Of a DNA stretch of 64,000 nucleotides, positions 6,680 through 14,574 are shown piece by piece (the stretch's first letter is position 1; every line of letters begins with the position of its first letter). A model generated the notes under the pieces. It worked only from the letters and a program-made list of their open reading frames with translations, was not told where the DNA came from and made no database searches. The stretch is from Cryobacterium roopkundense (lineage in GTDB: Bacteria; Actinomycetota; Actinomycetes; Actinomycetales; Microbacteriaceae). Location of the stretch: the NCBI RefSeq assembly GCF_014200405.1, contig NZ_JACHBQ010000001.1, positions 1,426,001 through 1,490,000 on the forward strand, given 5' to 3'. A program made the position numbers and the translations under genes.

Positions 6680-8155
6680 TTAGGCCTGGAGCCGGAGTGG
6701 CGACCCCAACTTCAGTGGTGATTTGCTCACCAAGAGCATTGGGGTTTGGGTCGGATCGGCCGTGGGCGGTGGGATCAACCAGAAGTCTTGCCCGAGGCGG
6801 ATGATCTTCCACCCGTCATTATGGAGGCGGAGGTGATGGGGGCTGCAGAGCAGGATGCCTTCGTCGAGGTTGGTGAGTCCGCCTTCTGCCTTCCAGAGGT
6901 GCAGGTGGTGGGCTTCGGAGAAGCTGGGTGGTTTCAGGCAGTCCTTCCACAGGCACCCGCCGTCCCGAAGCGCCAACGCCACGCGTTGCGCAGTTGTGAA
7001 GAGCCGTTGCTCCCGTCCGACATCGAGGACGGATCCGTCGCGGCCGAACAGCACCGGGGTGAAGCCCGTGTTGCACACCGTCCTGTCGATCGTGGCCGTG
7101 GTCACCGCGTCCGATGTTCCTTCGATGAACCCGTCTCCAACGAGCACCAGCCCCGAGGAAGGTGTTGCGGGTGCCTGCGCGGGTGCCTCCATCACGACGA
7201 GTTTCACCGACGGTCGGATGCGGCCGAAGATCGTGCCGGGGTCCGCTCCCGCGGCGACCTTGATCACCTCGATCAAAGACTCTGCGGCGATCTGGTCGGT
7301 TGAGCGGGGGTCGTCGATGATGCGCTGCGCTCGTTCCTTCTCTCCTTTCTCCACGAACCGTGGCCCGCCGGTGCGGGGACCGGTGACCTGCTGCAGGAAG
7401 TCTTTGAAGTACGCCCCGTTCTCCGGATCGAGCTCAAAACTCCCGTGCAGCATCCCGTCGGGCTTGTCGAACACCCGGAGGTATTGCCGGGCCCGCATGG
7501 CGTCGGCGCGGGAGGCGATCCCGGCGGCGTCGATCGAGTCCCGGCAGTGCCGGGCCGCTTTCGCGGCCTGGTCCGCGTTCAGGGTGCGGCACTCGATGAG
7601 GAGATGCTGGAGCGCCTCGGCCAGCATCTCCTCCGTCACACCCAGTGCGACCTCACCCAAGCCCCGCCTAACAGCCGTGGCAGCCTCCGCGCTGAGCGTT
7701 CCGTCGGTGACCGCGTCACCCAGCGCCGCGAACCACGGCCGGTTCACCTCAACCGGCGGCGCCTCGGGGTGTTCCAGAGCCAACTGGTCGGCTTCCTCTT
7801 GCCTGTCTCGGGCGGCTTCGGCTTCGGTGGCCATGGTGCCGGCCTCGATGAGGCGGCGAGTGTCTGCCTTGGTGCCGCCGCCTCCGCCGCCGAGGGCTTG
7901 TACGTAGTCTTCGGGGCTGTTGTAGCCCTTCTTTCGTGACAGTCCTTCTCTGCCGAGTGTCCAGTCGGATCGGTTGGCCATGTTGGCCGCCGAGAGGGCG
8001 TACGCGGCGGTGACCTCACGCAGGTGGCGGGCGATGGCCCGGTGGGTGCTCTCCGACCCGTCGTCGGACAGCTCCGCGAACGCTCTCGCGGACGTATCTG
8101 ACCGGGCTAACACCCCGGACAGATCGGCGAAAACAACTTCAAGAGGGGTTGTCAT
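6680..8155 (-). CDS. DUF222 / HNH endonuclease domain protein
   Basis: 491-residue protein of the actinobacterial DUF222-HNH family (13E12-repeat type). Residues about 1-330 form the helical DUF222 region. The C-terminal HNH nuclease segment shows DGGCLWKDCLKPPSFSEAHH, then LTNLDEGILLCSPHHLRLH, with the metal-binding histidines and the Cys pair intact. The family is often present in many copies per genome and behaves like a selfish or mobile-associated gene; its real substrate is unknown. The ATG at 8155 is chosen because the frame further upstream is weakly coding. It interrupts the flagellar locus between fliA and fliC. A broken 3' copy in opposite orientation lies at 21691-21815. Confidence 0.88.
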   Translation of the reverse strand: MTTPLEVVFADLSGVLARSDTSARAFAELSDDGSESTHRAIARHLREVTAAYALSAANMANRSDWTLGREGLSRKKGYNSPEDYVQALGGGGGGTKADTRRLIEAGTMATEAEAARDRQEEADQLALEHPEAPPVEVNRPWFAALGDAVTDGTLSAEAATAVRRGLGEVALGVTEEMLAEALQHLLIECRTLNADQAAKAARHCRDSIDAAGIASRADAMRARQYLRVFDKPDGMLHGSFELDPENGAYFKDFLQQVTGPRTGGPRFVEKGEKERAQRIIDDPRSTDQIAAESLIEVIKVAAGADPGTIFGRIRPSVKLVVMEAPAQAPATPSSGLVLVGDGFIEGTSDAVTTATIDRTVCNTGFTPVLFGRDGSVLDVGREQRLFTTAQRVALALRDGGCLWKDCLKPPSFSEAHHLHLWKAEGGLTNLDEGILLCSPHHLRLHNDGWKIIRLGQDFWLIPPPTADPTQTPMLLVSKSPLKLGSPLRLQA

Positions 8156-8255
8156 GAGAGAAGTGTGACAGGCACCACCGACACTCCACCGGGCCCAGAA
8201 GCCGCCGCATCTCCGCGTCACTTCCAACTGTCCCAGGAATCTTCACCAGGTTTTC

Positions 8256-8282
8256 TAACCCGCCGACACCCTCAGCCGATAG
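8256..8282 (+). promoter_or_regulatory. Sigma-28-type promoter for flagellin
   Basis: TAACCCGC, an 11-base gap, then GCCGATAG. The -10 element ends 60 bases before the fliC ATG, giving a leader of about 54 bases that holds the CsrA-type hairpin. Confidence 0.88.
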
Positions 8283-8290
8283 CTCTAGGT

Positions 8291-8336
8291 GTCAGACCAC
8301 GGATGGACTGACGTACTTTGACCCAATCACGGAGGA
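8291..8336 (+). promoter_or_regulatory. CsrA-type binding sites in the flagellin leader
   Basis: GTCAG (8291-8295), A, CCA, loop CGGA (8300-8303), TGG, A, CTGAC (8308-8312) fold into a hairpin with a single A-A mismatch and GGA in the loop, the classic CsrA recognition form. A second GGA lies in ACGGAGGA (8329-8336), which is the ribosome binding site 6 bases before the ATG at 8343. The pair resembles the two-site arrangement in the Bacillus hag leader. CsrA and FliW are both encoded in this locus. Confidence 0.75.
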
Positions 8337-8342
8337 TTCATC

Positions 8343-9533
8343 ATGGGCATGCAGGTAAACACCAACATTGCGGCTAACAACGCTTACCGCAACCTCGCAA
8401 CAACGCAGAACGACCTGTCCAAATCGCTGGAGAAGCTGTCCAGCGGTCTTCGCATCAACCGCGCAGCGGATGACGCAGCAGGCTTGGCCATCTCAGAAGG
8501 CCTCAAGTCGCAGGTCGGTGGCCTCACGGTCGCTTCCCGCAACGCGCAGGACGCCATCAGTGTCATCCAGACCGCTGAAGGTTCGCTGAATGAGGTCACC
8601 TCGATTCTGCAGCGTGTTCGCGACCTGGCTGTCCAGGCCGGTAACGACTCGAACAATGCTCAGTCTCGGGCAGCGATTACCACTGAAGTCAAGGCGCTGA
8701 CGGACGAACTTACTCGAATCTCTGAGTCGACAAACTTCAACGGCACGAAACTACTGGACGGTGCCGTAGACGCAAGCGTTCCCGGTTCGCTGAGCTTTCA
8801 GGTCGGAGCGGACAACACCGCAAGTAGCCAAATCGTTGTGGATCTCTCCAAAGCCAACGTTGAAGCTATTGCGGACACTCTGGTGGGCGGAACGTCGGGT
8901 GCCACGGGTTCCGCATTCGCCGTGGACCTGGACGCCTTGGTTAATGGCGCGCAGACGTTCTCAAGCGTGAAGGATGGCGTAACGACCACTGTCGAGACGG
9001 CCGCCCTCACGGTAGCCGGCGCTGCAAGCGTTGATGCCTACGCCGACGCTTTGAATGGTGATGCAGACTTCTCGAGCGCTTACACGGCCTCAGTGACCAA
9101 GGATGCCAACGGAATGGGAACCGGTATCGTGGTCACGGCTAAGGACGGTGGCACTGTTCAGACGGACGTGGCGCCGGCTACAGCTGGCGTCGCTTCCGGA
9201 GGCACCGAAGGCACCGTGCCTGCTGGGGTCGGTCTGGACTTTTCCAGCGCGGCGGGAGCGGCTTCGGCAGTCAAGATCCTCGACGAGCAAATTGCCTTGG
9301 TCTCGAGTGCTCGTGCCGACCTGGGTGCGAACCAGAACCGGTTCGAGAGTGTTATCAAGAACCTGGCCGTATCGAAGGAAAACCTCACCGCTGCCGGTTC
9401 GCGTATTCGCGACACCGACATGGCCGAGGAAATGGTCAAATACACGCGTGCGAACATCCTGTCGCAGGCCGGAACCGCCATGCTCGCTCAGGCGAACCAG
9501 TCCAACCAGGGCGTTCTGCAGCTCCTTCAGTAA
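8343..9533 (+). CDS. fliC: Flagellin
   Basis: 396-residue flagellin, the filament subunit exported by the flagellar type III system. The N-terminal D0/D1 domain is canonical: MQVNTNIAANNAYRNL, LEKLSSGLRINRAADDAAGL, and the NAQDAISVIQTAEGSLNEV stretch. The C-terminal D1/D0 (ANQNRFESVIKNL, RDTDMAEEMVKYTRANIL, AMLAQANQ) closes it. Residues about 170-300 are a variable Ala/Val/Thr-rich outer domain. An ATG at 8349 is an alternative start two residues in. It has its own sigma-28-type promoter, a CsrA-type leader, and a strong hairpin after the stop, so it is monocistronic or nearly so, fitting the need for very high output. Confidence 0.97.
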   Translation: MGMQVNTNIAANNAYRNLATTQNDLSKSLEKLSSGLRINRAADDAAGLAISEGLKSQVGGLTVASRNAQDAISVIQTAEGSLNEVTSILQRVRDLAVQAGNDSNNAQSRAAITTEVKALTDELTRISESTNFNGTKLLDGAVDASVPGSLSFQVGADNTASSQIVVDLSKANVEAIADTLVGGTSGATGSAFAVDLDALVNGAQTFSSVKDGVTTTVETAALTVAGAASVDAYADALNGDADFSSAYTASVTKDANGMGTGIVVTAKDGGTVQTDVAPATAGVASGGTEGTVPAGVGLDFSSAAGAASAVKILDEQIALVSSARADLGANQNRFESVIKNLAVSKENLTAAGSRIRDTDMAEEMVKYTRANILSQAGTAMLAQANQSNQGVLQLLQ

Positions 9534-9574
9534 CTAGAGGGCGCAGCATCACGCACGAACTGAACTGCGCTGAG

Positions 9575-9616
9575 TAGCAGCCGCGGGGCGATCTGGACCT
9601 CGCCCCGCGGCCGCTA
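9575..9616 (+). terminator. Strong hairpin between fliC and fliD
   Basis: A 17-base-pair stem with one mismatch (left arm 9575-9591, right arm 9600-9616, 8-base loop; GCCGCGGGGCGA pairs with its complement). It starts 41 bases after the flagellin stop. There is no T-run, so it may be an actinobacterial-style terminator or an mRNA-stabilising structure that raises flagellin over fliD. Confidence 0.7.
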
Positions 9617-9665
9617 CCCAGCGTTCCGGTAGCACCGCAGTATCCACAGCACGAGAGGAACCACC

Positions 9666-11009
9666 ATGTCGATGGCTATCGACGGACTGGTCAGTGGACT
9701 GGACACCACCTCCCTGATCAACTCGCTCATGCAGCTTGAGGCCGTTCCTCAGTCGCTGCTGCAGCGCAAAGTTTCTGAATCCACCACCTTCATCTCTGCC
9801 CTGCAGGGGCTGAACTCGAGCATCGCCAGCCTGGGCACGCTCGCCACGAAGACCGCCAAAGACGGCGCCTTCGACCTGTACTCGGCCACGAGCAGCTCGA
9901 CCGCAGCTACTGTTACGGCTGCCGCCGGTGCGAGCGCGGGCCAGATCGACATCGTGGTTGACGAGCTGGCCCAGCGCCAGGTGTCGGTGTCCGACGCCCG
10001 TGCCGCTTGGCCCGGCTCCAACTTCACCATCACGACCGGCGGAAGCGCCGTGGCGATCAACGCCTCGTCGACAGACCTCGACGACATCGTGTCGGCCGTG
10101 AATGCTTCCGACGCCGGAGTGAAAGCCGTGAAGGTCTCCGCCGGCCTCGACGGAAACGGCGCGGCCCTCTATCGAGTGCAGTTCACCGCGAACACCACCG
10201 GTGCAGCCGGCGCGTTCACTGTCGACCAGGTGGATGAATCCAGCAACTCGATGATGGTCGAAACGCGCACGGCGCAAGATGCCAAGGTCACCCTGTGGGC
10301 GGGCACGAGTGCCGCGCAGAGCATCAGCTCCTCCACGAACACGTTCACGGACCTGCTGCCCGGCGTCTCGGTGACGGCAACCAAGGCCTCCGCCGATCCG
10401 GTGAGCATCACGGTCGCCCGCAACGATGCCGCCATCAGCACGATGGCGAGCGATCTCGTCAGCGGGCTGAACGGCATCTTCGCGCTGATCTCCACCAAGT
10501 CCGCCGTGGTGAACAGCACGAACTCCGCGGGAGTTGCGGTTCTCTCGAGCGGGCCTTTCACCGGGGACAGCACCATCCGCGACGTGAACCAGCGCATCCT
10601 CACCGCGGCATCCGCTCCCGTTAACGGGTACTCGCCGAGCGAATACGGGATCAGCATCACGAAGACCGGAACAATGGAATTCGATGCCACCAAGTTCGCC
10701 GCCGCGCTCAAGGCCGACCCTGTTCGCACCGAGGCGGCCCTCAAAGAGATCGCGTCGCGGGTAGCAGATGCCGCCACGAACGCGTCCGACAAGTACGACG
10801 GCCAGATCACCTCGAGAATCACCGGCCAGGAATTCATGGTCAAAGACCTCGGAAACCAGATCACCGACTGGGACCGCCGCCTGGCCTCCCGTCGTTCCAC
10901 GCTCGAACGCACGTATTCCGGGCTGGAGGTGCAGCTGAGCGCGATGAACTCGCAGTCAGCCTGGCTCACCTCTCAGCTGTCCGCGCTCACCAACTCGAAG
11001 AGTAATTGA
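9666..11009 (+). CDS. fliD: Flagellar filament cap protein FliD (HAP2)
   Basis: 447 residues. The N-terminus SMAIDGLVSGLDTTSLINSL, with the LMQLEAVPQSLLQRK helix, is typical of FliD. The C-terminal coiled coil (QITDWDRRLASRRSTLERTY, then EVQLSAMNSQSAWLTSQL) matches the family. FliD is secreted and forms the cap under which flagellin subunits polymerise. The ATG is preceded by GAGAGGAA. fliS follows with a one-base overlap (TGATG), so fliD, fliS and the next small gene form an operon after the fliC hairpin. No separate promoter is evident in the 130-base gap to fliC. Confidence 0.94.
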   Translation: MSMAIDGLVSGLDTTSLINSLMQLEAVPQSLLQRKVSESTTFISALQGLNSSIASLGTLATKTAKDGAFDLYSATSSSTAATVTAAAGASAGQIDIVVDELAQRQVSVSDARAAWPGSNFTITTGGSAVAINASSTDLDDIVSAVNASDAGVKAVKVSAGLDGNGAALYRVQFTANTTGAAGAFTVDQVDESSNSMMVETRTAQDAKVTLWAGTSAAQSISSSTNTFTDLLPGVSVTATKASADPVSITVARNDAAISTMASDLVSGLNGIFALISTKSAVVNSTNSAGVAVLSSGPFTGDSTIRDVNQRILTAASAPVNGYSPSEYGISITKTGTMEFDATKFAAALKADPVRTEAALKEIASRVADAATNASDKYDGQITSRITGQEFMVKDLGNQITDWDRRLASRRSTLERTYSGLEVQLSAMNSQSAWLTSQLSALTNSKSN

Positions 11010-11449
11010 TGACCCTCCTCATGATGCCTAACGCCGAAGCCCGCCGCGCCCGCTACAACCGCGAGGCCGTGCTCAGCGCCACCCCGGTGCGCCTGCTCAC
11101 CATGCTCTACGACCGCCTGCTGCTCGATCTCAACCGCGCCGAGGCCGCGCAGATCGAGGAGAACTGGGGCGTCGCGAGCGAGAACCTGATCCACGCCCAG
11201 GCGATCATCTCCGAACTCACCACCTCGCTTAATGTGGACGCCTGGAACGGGGGAGAGGGCCTCTTCGCCCTCTACACCTACGTCTCCACCGCCCTGATGC
11301 GCGCCAACACCCACCGCGATGTGGCCCGCACGCAAGAGAGTATCGCCCTGCTCGAGCCCCTGCGCCTCACCTGGCACGAGGCCGCAGCCTCGCTGCCGGC
11401 CCAGCCCGCCGAGATGAACACGACGGGCGGCGCACTCGGCTTTGGCTAA
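11009..11449 (+). CDS. fliS: Flagellin export chaperone FliS
   Basis: 146-residue helical protein. The segment YNREAVLSATPVRLLTMLYD, followed by RLLLDLNRAEAAQ, is the core FliS motif (flagellin-tail binding and helix 2). FliS binds the C-terminal D0 region of flagellin and prevents premature assembly. In Bacillus, FliS also tunes the FliW-flagellin interaction. The ATG at 11009 overlaps the fliD stop, and the downstream small gene overlaps its 3' end by 8 bases. Length is slightly above the usual 125-135 residues because of a C-terminal extension. Confidence 0.92.
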   Translation: MTLLMMPNAEARRARYNREAVLSATPVRLLTMLYDRLLLDLNRAEAAQIEENWGVASENLIHAQAIISELTTSLNVDAWNGGEGLFALYTYVSTALMRANTHRDVARTQESIALLEPLRLTWHEAAASLPAQPAEMNTTGGALGFG

Positions 11450-11786
11450 GAAGGCACTCAACACGGCTGCCTGGCTGCGCGTACTGAACGAGCTTGAACA
11501 GAGTCTCGACACCGCCAACTGGGCGCTGGCAGCGAATTCCACGTCGACTTCCCCAGCGGATGCGGCGGGCCTCGCCCCGGCATCCACTTGGCGACCCCCG
11601 GCGACGATCGGGCCGATTCCCGCCCAGCTGGAGGGGCGTGCCCGCGACCTGCTCGTGTGCCAGCAGAAACTCGTGCGCGAACTCGACGCCGCCCGACGCA
11701 CGGCAGGGCAACATCTCGCGGCCCTCCGCACAGTGCCCCCCGTGCGTGAGCTAGACCGGTCGGTTTACCTCGACGTCACCGGTTAA
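11442..11786 (+). CDS. Small flagellar-operon protein, possible FliT-like chaperone
   Basis: 114 residues, starting at TTG 11442 inside the end of fliS. An N-terminal helix (AAWLRVLNELEQSLDTANWAL) and a C-terminal helix (LVCQQKLVRELDAARRTAGQ) flank a Pro/Ala-rich linker with PIPAQLEGRARDL. The last residues, RELDRSVYLDVTG, look like a conserved tail. Position right after fliS is where FliT, the FliD chaperone, lies in other bacteria. The similarity is only in size, helical content and position, so the role is inference. It is the last gene before the flgB promoter. Confidence 0.6.
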   Translation: MAKKALNTAAWLRVLNELEQSLDTANWALAANSTSTSPADAAGLAPASTWRPPATIGPIPAQLEGRARDLLVCQQKLVRELDAARRTAGQHLAALRTVPPVRELDRSVYLDVTG

Positions 11787-11840
11787 CGGTCTCGTCACCG
11801 GCTCGCTAGAAAGTCTTACCGAATTCTTTCAACTAACTCC

Positions 11841-11867
11841 TAACCGGTACCCCCGTTCGGCCGATAG
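11841..11867 (+). promoter_or_regulatory. Sigma-28-type promoter for the flgB-flgE operon
   Basis: TAACCGGT, an 11-base gap, then GCCGATAG; the -10 element ends 76 bases before the flgB GTG. Having a rod/hook operon under sigma-28 differs from the enteric hierarchy, where these genes are early and read by sigma-70. Confidence 0.88.
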
Positions 11868-11943
11868 CTGACTGTGAGCACGGATCGCTCATCAACTGGC
11901 CACGGATTGGCCGTCGCGTCTTTTGTCGACGAAACGGGAACCC

Positions 11944-12285
11944 GTGCTTGAATCCGTGACCTCCTCAGCGCTCACCAGCGCCCTGGACGGCCTGGCCCTG
12001 CGCCAGCGCACCATCGCGAACAACATCGCGAACGTGAACACGCCCAATTACCACGCCCAGCGCGTCTCCTTCGAGAACGCCCTGGCGCAGTCGGTTTCCG
12101 AGGGTTCCGGCGCCGTGGCGGCGAGCAGCGAACGGTCAATGGACCCCACGAACGTCAACGGCAACAACGTGAACCTCGACACCGAGACGCTGTCCAACAT
12201 CGACACGGTGCTGCGCTACCAGTTCGCGGCCCGCGCCGTGGAAGGCCCCTTCACCTCGATGCGCACCGCGATGCGGACCACCTGA
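11944..12285 (+). CDS. flgB: Flagellar proximal rod protein FlgB
   Basis: 113 residues. LESVTSSALTSALDGLALRQ and TIANNIANVNTPNYHAQRVS carry the flagellar rod signature (ANNIANxNTPxY). FlgB is the rod subunit nearest the MS ring. The start is set at GTG 11944, giving the usual FlgB N-terminus with GGGAA upstream; a TTG at 11923 is less likely. It is the first gene of a tightly packed operon running to flgE, and its stop overlaps the flgC ATG (TGATG). Confidence 0.92.
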   Translation: MLESVTSSALTSALDGLALRQRTIANNIANVNTPNYHAQRVSFENALAQSVSEGSGAVAASSERSMDPTNVNGNNVNLDTETLSNIDTVLRYQFAARAVEGPFTSMRTAMRTT

Positions 12286-12677
12286 TGACCTTCGACGCGA
12301 TCGGCATCGCCGGCAGCGGTCTCACGCTGCACCGCAAGTGGCTCGACGCCCTCGCCGACAACATGGCCAACGTCAACACCGCTACGAGCACCGACGGCAG
12401 TGCATTCCAGGCGCGGTATATTGCGGCGCAGGAGGGCGAAGGTGTCTCCGGCGTCTACGCCACTGGCGTGGAGCTCGGTTCTGCCGAGGGCCGCATGGTC
12501 TTCGAGCCGAACAACCCGCTCGCCGACACCGAGGGCTACGTTCGCTACCCCGAGATCGATCTCGCCGAGCAGATGGGCCAGCTCATCATGGCCCAGCGCG
12601 GCTACCAGGCCAACGCCGCAGTGGTGGACCGCGCCAAAACAACCTATGAAGCCGCACTCCAGATCGGACGTTCCTAA
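12285..12677 (+). CDS. flgC: Flagellar proximal rod protein FlgC
   Basis: 130 residues, normal for FlgC. The N-terminal FDAIGIAGSGLTLHRKWLDA and DNMANVNTATS form the rod signature. The C-terminal half (NPLADTEGYVRYPEIDLAEQ, then MAQRGYQANAAVVDRAK) is the typical FlgC tail. It polymerises with FlgB in the rod and reaches it through the export gate. It overlaps flgB by one base and fliE by one base, so translation is probably coupled. Confidence 0.94.
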   Translation: MTFDAIGIAGSGLTLHRKWLDALADNMANVNTATSTDGSAFQARYIAAQEGEGVSGVYATGVELGSAEGRMVFEPNNPLADTEGYVRYPEIDLAEQMGQLIMAQRGYQANAAVVDRAKTTYEAALQIGRS

Positions 12678-12982
12678 TGCCCCTGAGCTCGATCCAGATG
12701 ATTCAGGGCATGTCGGGCGTGCAGGGAACGACAGGCACCACGGCCACGCAGGGCACCGACGGCTCCGGCTTCGGCGCCGCCCTCACCGGCGCTGTCGACA
12801 ACCTGCAGCAGATCTCGTCGGCCTCGAACGAGCTCGCGATCAAGGCTGTCACCGGCGACCTCACCGACATCCACTCGGCCACCATTGCGAGCACCCGCGC
12901 GCAGGTCACCCTGGAACTCGTCGCCGCCGTGCGTAACAAGGGCGTTGACGCGTTCAACGAGATCATGCGGATGCAGGCCTGA
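12677..12982 (+). CDS. fliE: Hook-basal body protein FliE
   Basis: 101 residues, the family's usual length. The C-terminal part (NLQQISSASNELAIKAVTGD, then TDIHSATIASTRAQVTLELV) is the conserved FliE helix pair, ending in the expected VRNKGVDAFNEIMRMQA. FliE joins the MS ring FliF and the rod FlgB/C and is the first protein exported. The overlap of one base with both neighbours suggests coupled translation in flgB-flgC-fliE-fliF. Confidence 0.93.
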   Translation: MPLSSIQMIQGMSGVQGTTGTTATQGTDGSGFGAALTGAVDNLQQISSASNELAIKAVTGDLTDIHSATIASTRAQVTLELVAAVRNKGVDAFNEIMRMQA

Positions 12983-14574
12983 TGCCCGCCCAGGTCACCT
13001 CGGCGTTCCGCCGCTTCAGCGATGCCATCCGCGCCTTCACCATCGCCCAGCGCACCGTCGCCATCATCGGCGTCGCCGTGCTCGTTCTCGGCATCGCAGC
13101 CCTCAGCATGTGGGTCACCAAGCCCGCCTACACGCCGCTGTTCTCCGGCCTGAGCGGCGTCGACGCCAACTCCATCGTGGAGCAGCTCCGAGCGGATGGC
13201 GTGGCCTACGAACTCAGCGACGGCGGCGCGACGATCATGGTGCCAGAGGCAAACGTCTATGACGAGCGTCTCAAGGCCGCCGCGGCCGGTCTTCCCACCT
13301 CCAGTACGGGCGGATACTCCCTGCTGGACACCATGGGCGTCACCTCCTCCGAGTTCCAGCAGTCGGTCACCTACAAGCGTGCCCTCGAAGGCGAACTCGC
13401 GTCCACGATCGGCGCCCTCGACGGTGTACAGACCGCGTCGGTGAAGCTCGCAATCCCCGAAGACAGCGTCTTCGTGTCTACGAAGAACGACCCGACGGCA
13501 TCCGTTTTCGTGCAGACGAAGAACGGCGTGTCCCTCAGCAACAGCCAGGTGCAGGCCATCGTTCACCTGACGAGCGCGTCGATCGACGGTATGCCTCCCG
13601 AAAACGTGTCGGTTGTCGACGCGGCCGGCACTGTGCTCTCCGCCGTGGGCGTGGGCGCCACCGGTTCGGCAGACCAGCAGGCCTCCGACTACGAGAGCCG
13701 CGTGCGCGACTCCGTGCAGAACATGCTCGATCGCGTGGTGGGCCCCGGCAATGCCACGGTGGTGGTGGCCGCCGACATGAGTTACGAGTCGGCCCAACGC
13801 ACCGAGGAATCCTTCACCTCGCCCGAGCAGGGCATCGCCCTCAACGAGTCGACCAAGATCGAGACGTACGCCGGCACCGGTGGCGGCGCCGCGGGAGTGC
13901 TCGGCGCCGACAACATCGCCGTCGCCGCCAACGAGAGTGGAGACGGAACGTTCAACTCCGAGGACTCCACCCGCAACAATGCTGTGAACAAGGTCACCGA
14001 GTCGCGTACCATCCCGGCAGGCTCCATCAACCGCCAGACCATCTCGGTGGCTGTCGACGCAGATGCCGCCGCCGGCATGAACGTGGCCGACGTCACGAGC
14101 CTCGTGGCCTCCGCCGCCGGAATCGACACCACACGCGGTGACGCCGTCACCGTGGAGGTCGTTTCCTTCAATCAGGCGGGGGCAGCGGATGCCGCGGCGG
14201 CCCTCGCCGCGGCAGAGAAGGCCGCCGCAGACGCCCGCCTCGCCAGCTTGCTGCGCATCGCCATCATCACCGCGGGCATCGTGATCATGGTTGTGGTCAG
14301 CCTCATTCTGTACGCACGTCGCTCGCGCCGCCAGAGCCGGGAGCCGGTGGACGTGGGTGACCTCAGCGAAATGCAGAATGTTCTCGACTCGATGAACGCT
14401 CCTACGCTGCTCACCCCGGTGATTCCCCAAAAGCTGCCCGTGCTGCCCCCGATCAACTACACGATGACAGAGGCCGACACCCGCCGCGCCGAGATTGACC
14501 AGCTCGCACAGAGCGACCCTAAGCGCACGGCCGAGTTTCTGCGCAATCTGATGGATGACCGGCAGAACGCATGA
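12982..14574 (+). CDS. fliF: Flagellar MS-ring protein FliF
   Basis: 530 residues. A first membrane helix lies at about residues 25-45 (VAIIGVAVLVLGIAALSMWV) and a second at about 420-440 (IAIITAGIVIMVVVSLILYA). The YscJ/FliF ring domains lie between (YTPLFSGLSGVDANSIVEQL, then TSSEFQQSVTYKRALEGELA). FliF forms the membrane ring on which rod, C ring and export gate are built. The cytoplasmic tail (TRRAEIDQLAQSDPKRTAEF) is the FliG-binding segment. It overlaps fliG by four bases (ATGA). Confidence 0.95.
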   Translation: MPAQVTSAFRRFSDAIRAFTIAQRTVAIIGVAVLVLGIAALSMWVTKPAYTPLFSGLSGVDANSIVEQLRADGVAYELSDGGATIMVPEANVYDERLKAAAAGLPTSSTGGYSLLDTMGVTSSEFQQSVTYKRALEGELASTIGALDGVQTASVKLAIPEDSVFVSTKNDPTASVFVQTKNGVSLSNSQVQAIVHLTSASIDGMPPENVSVVDAAGTVLSAVGVGATGSADQQASDYESRVRDSVQNMLDRVVGPGNATVVVAADMSYESAQRTEESFTSPEQGIALNESTKIETYAGTGGGAAGVLGADNIAVAANESGDGTFNSEDSTRNNAVNKVTESRTIPAGSINRQTISVAVDADAAAGMNVADVTSLVASAAGIDTTRGDAVTVEVVSFNQAGAADAAAALAAAEKAAADARLASLLRIAIITAGIVIMVVVSLILYARRSRRQSREPVDVGDLSEMQNVLDSMNAPTLLTPVIPQKLPVLPPINYTMTEADTRRAEIDQLAQSDPKRTAEFLRNLMDDRQNA

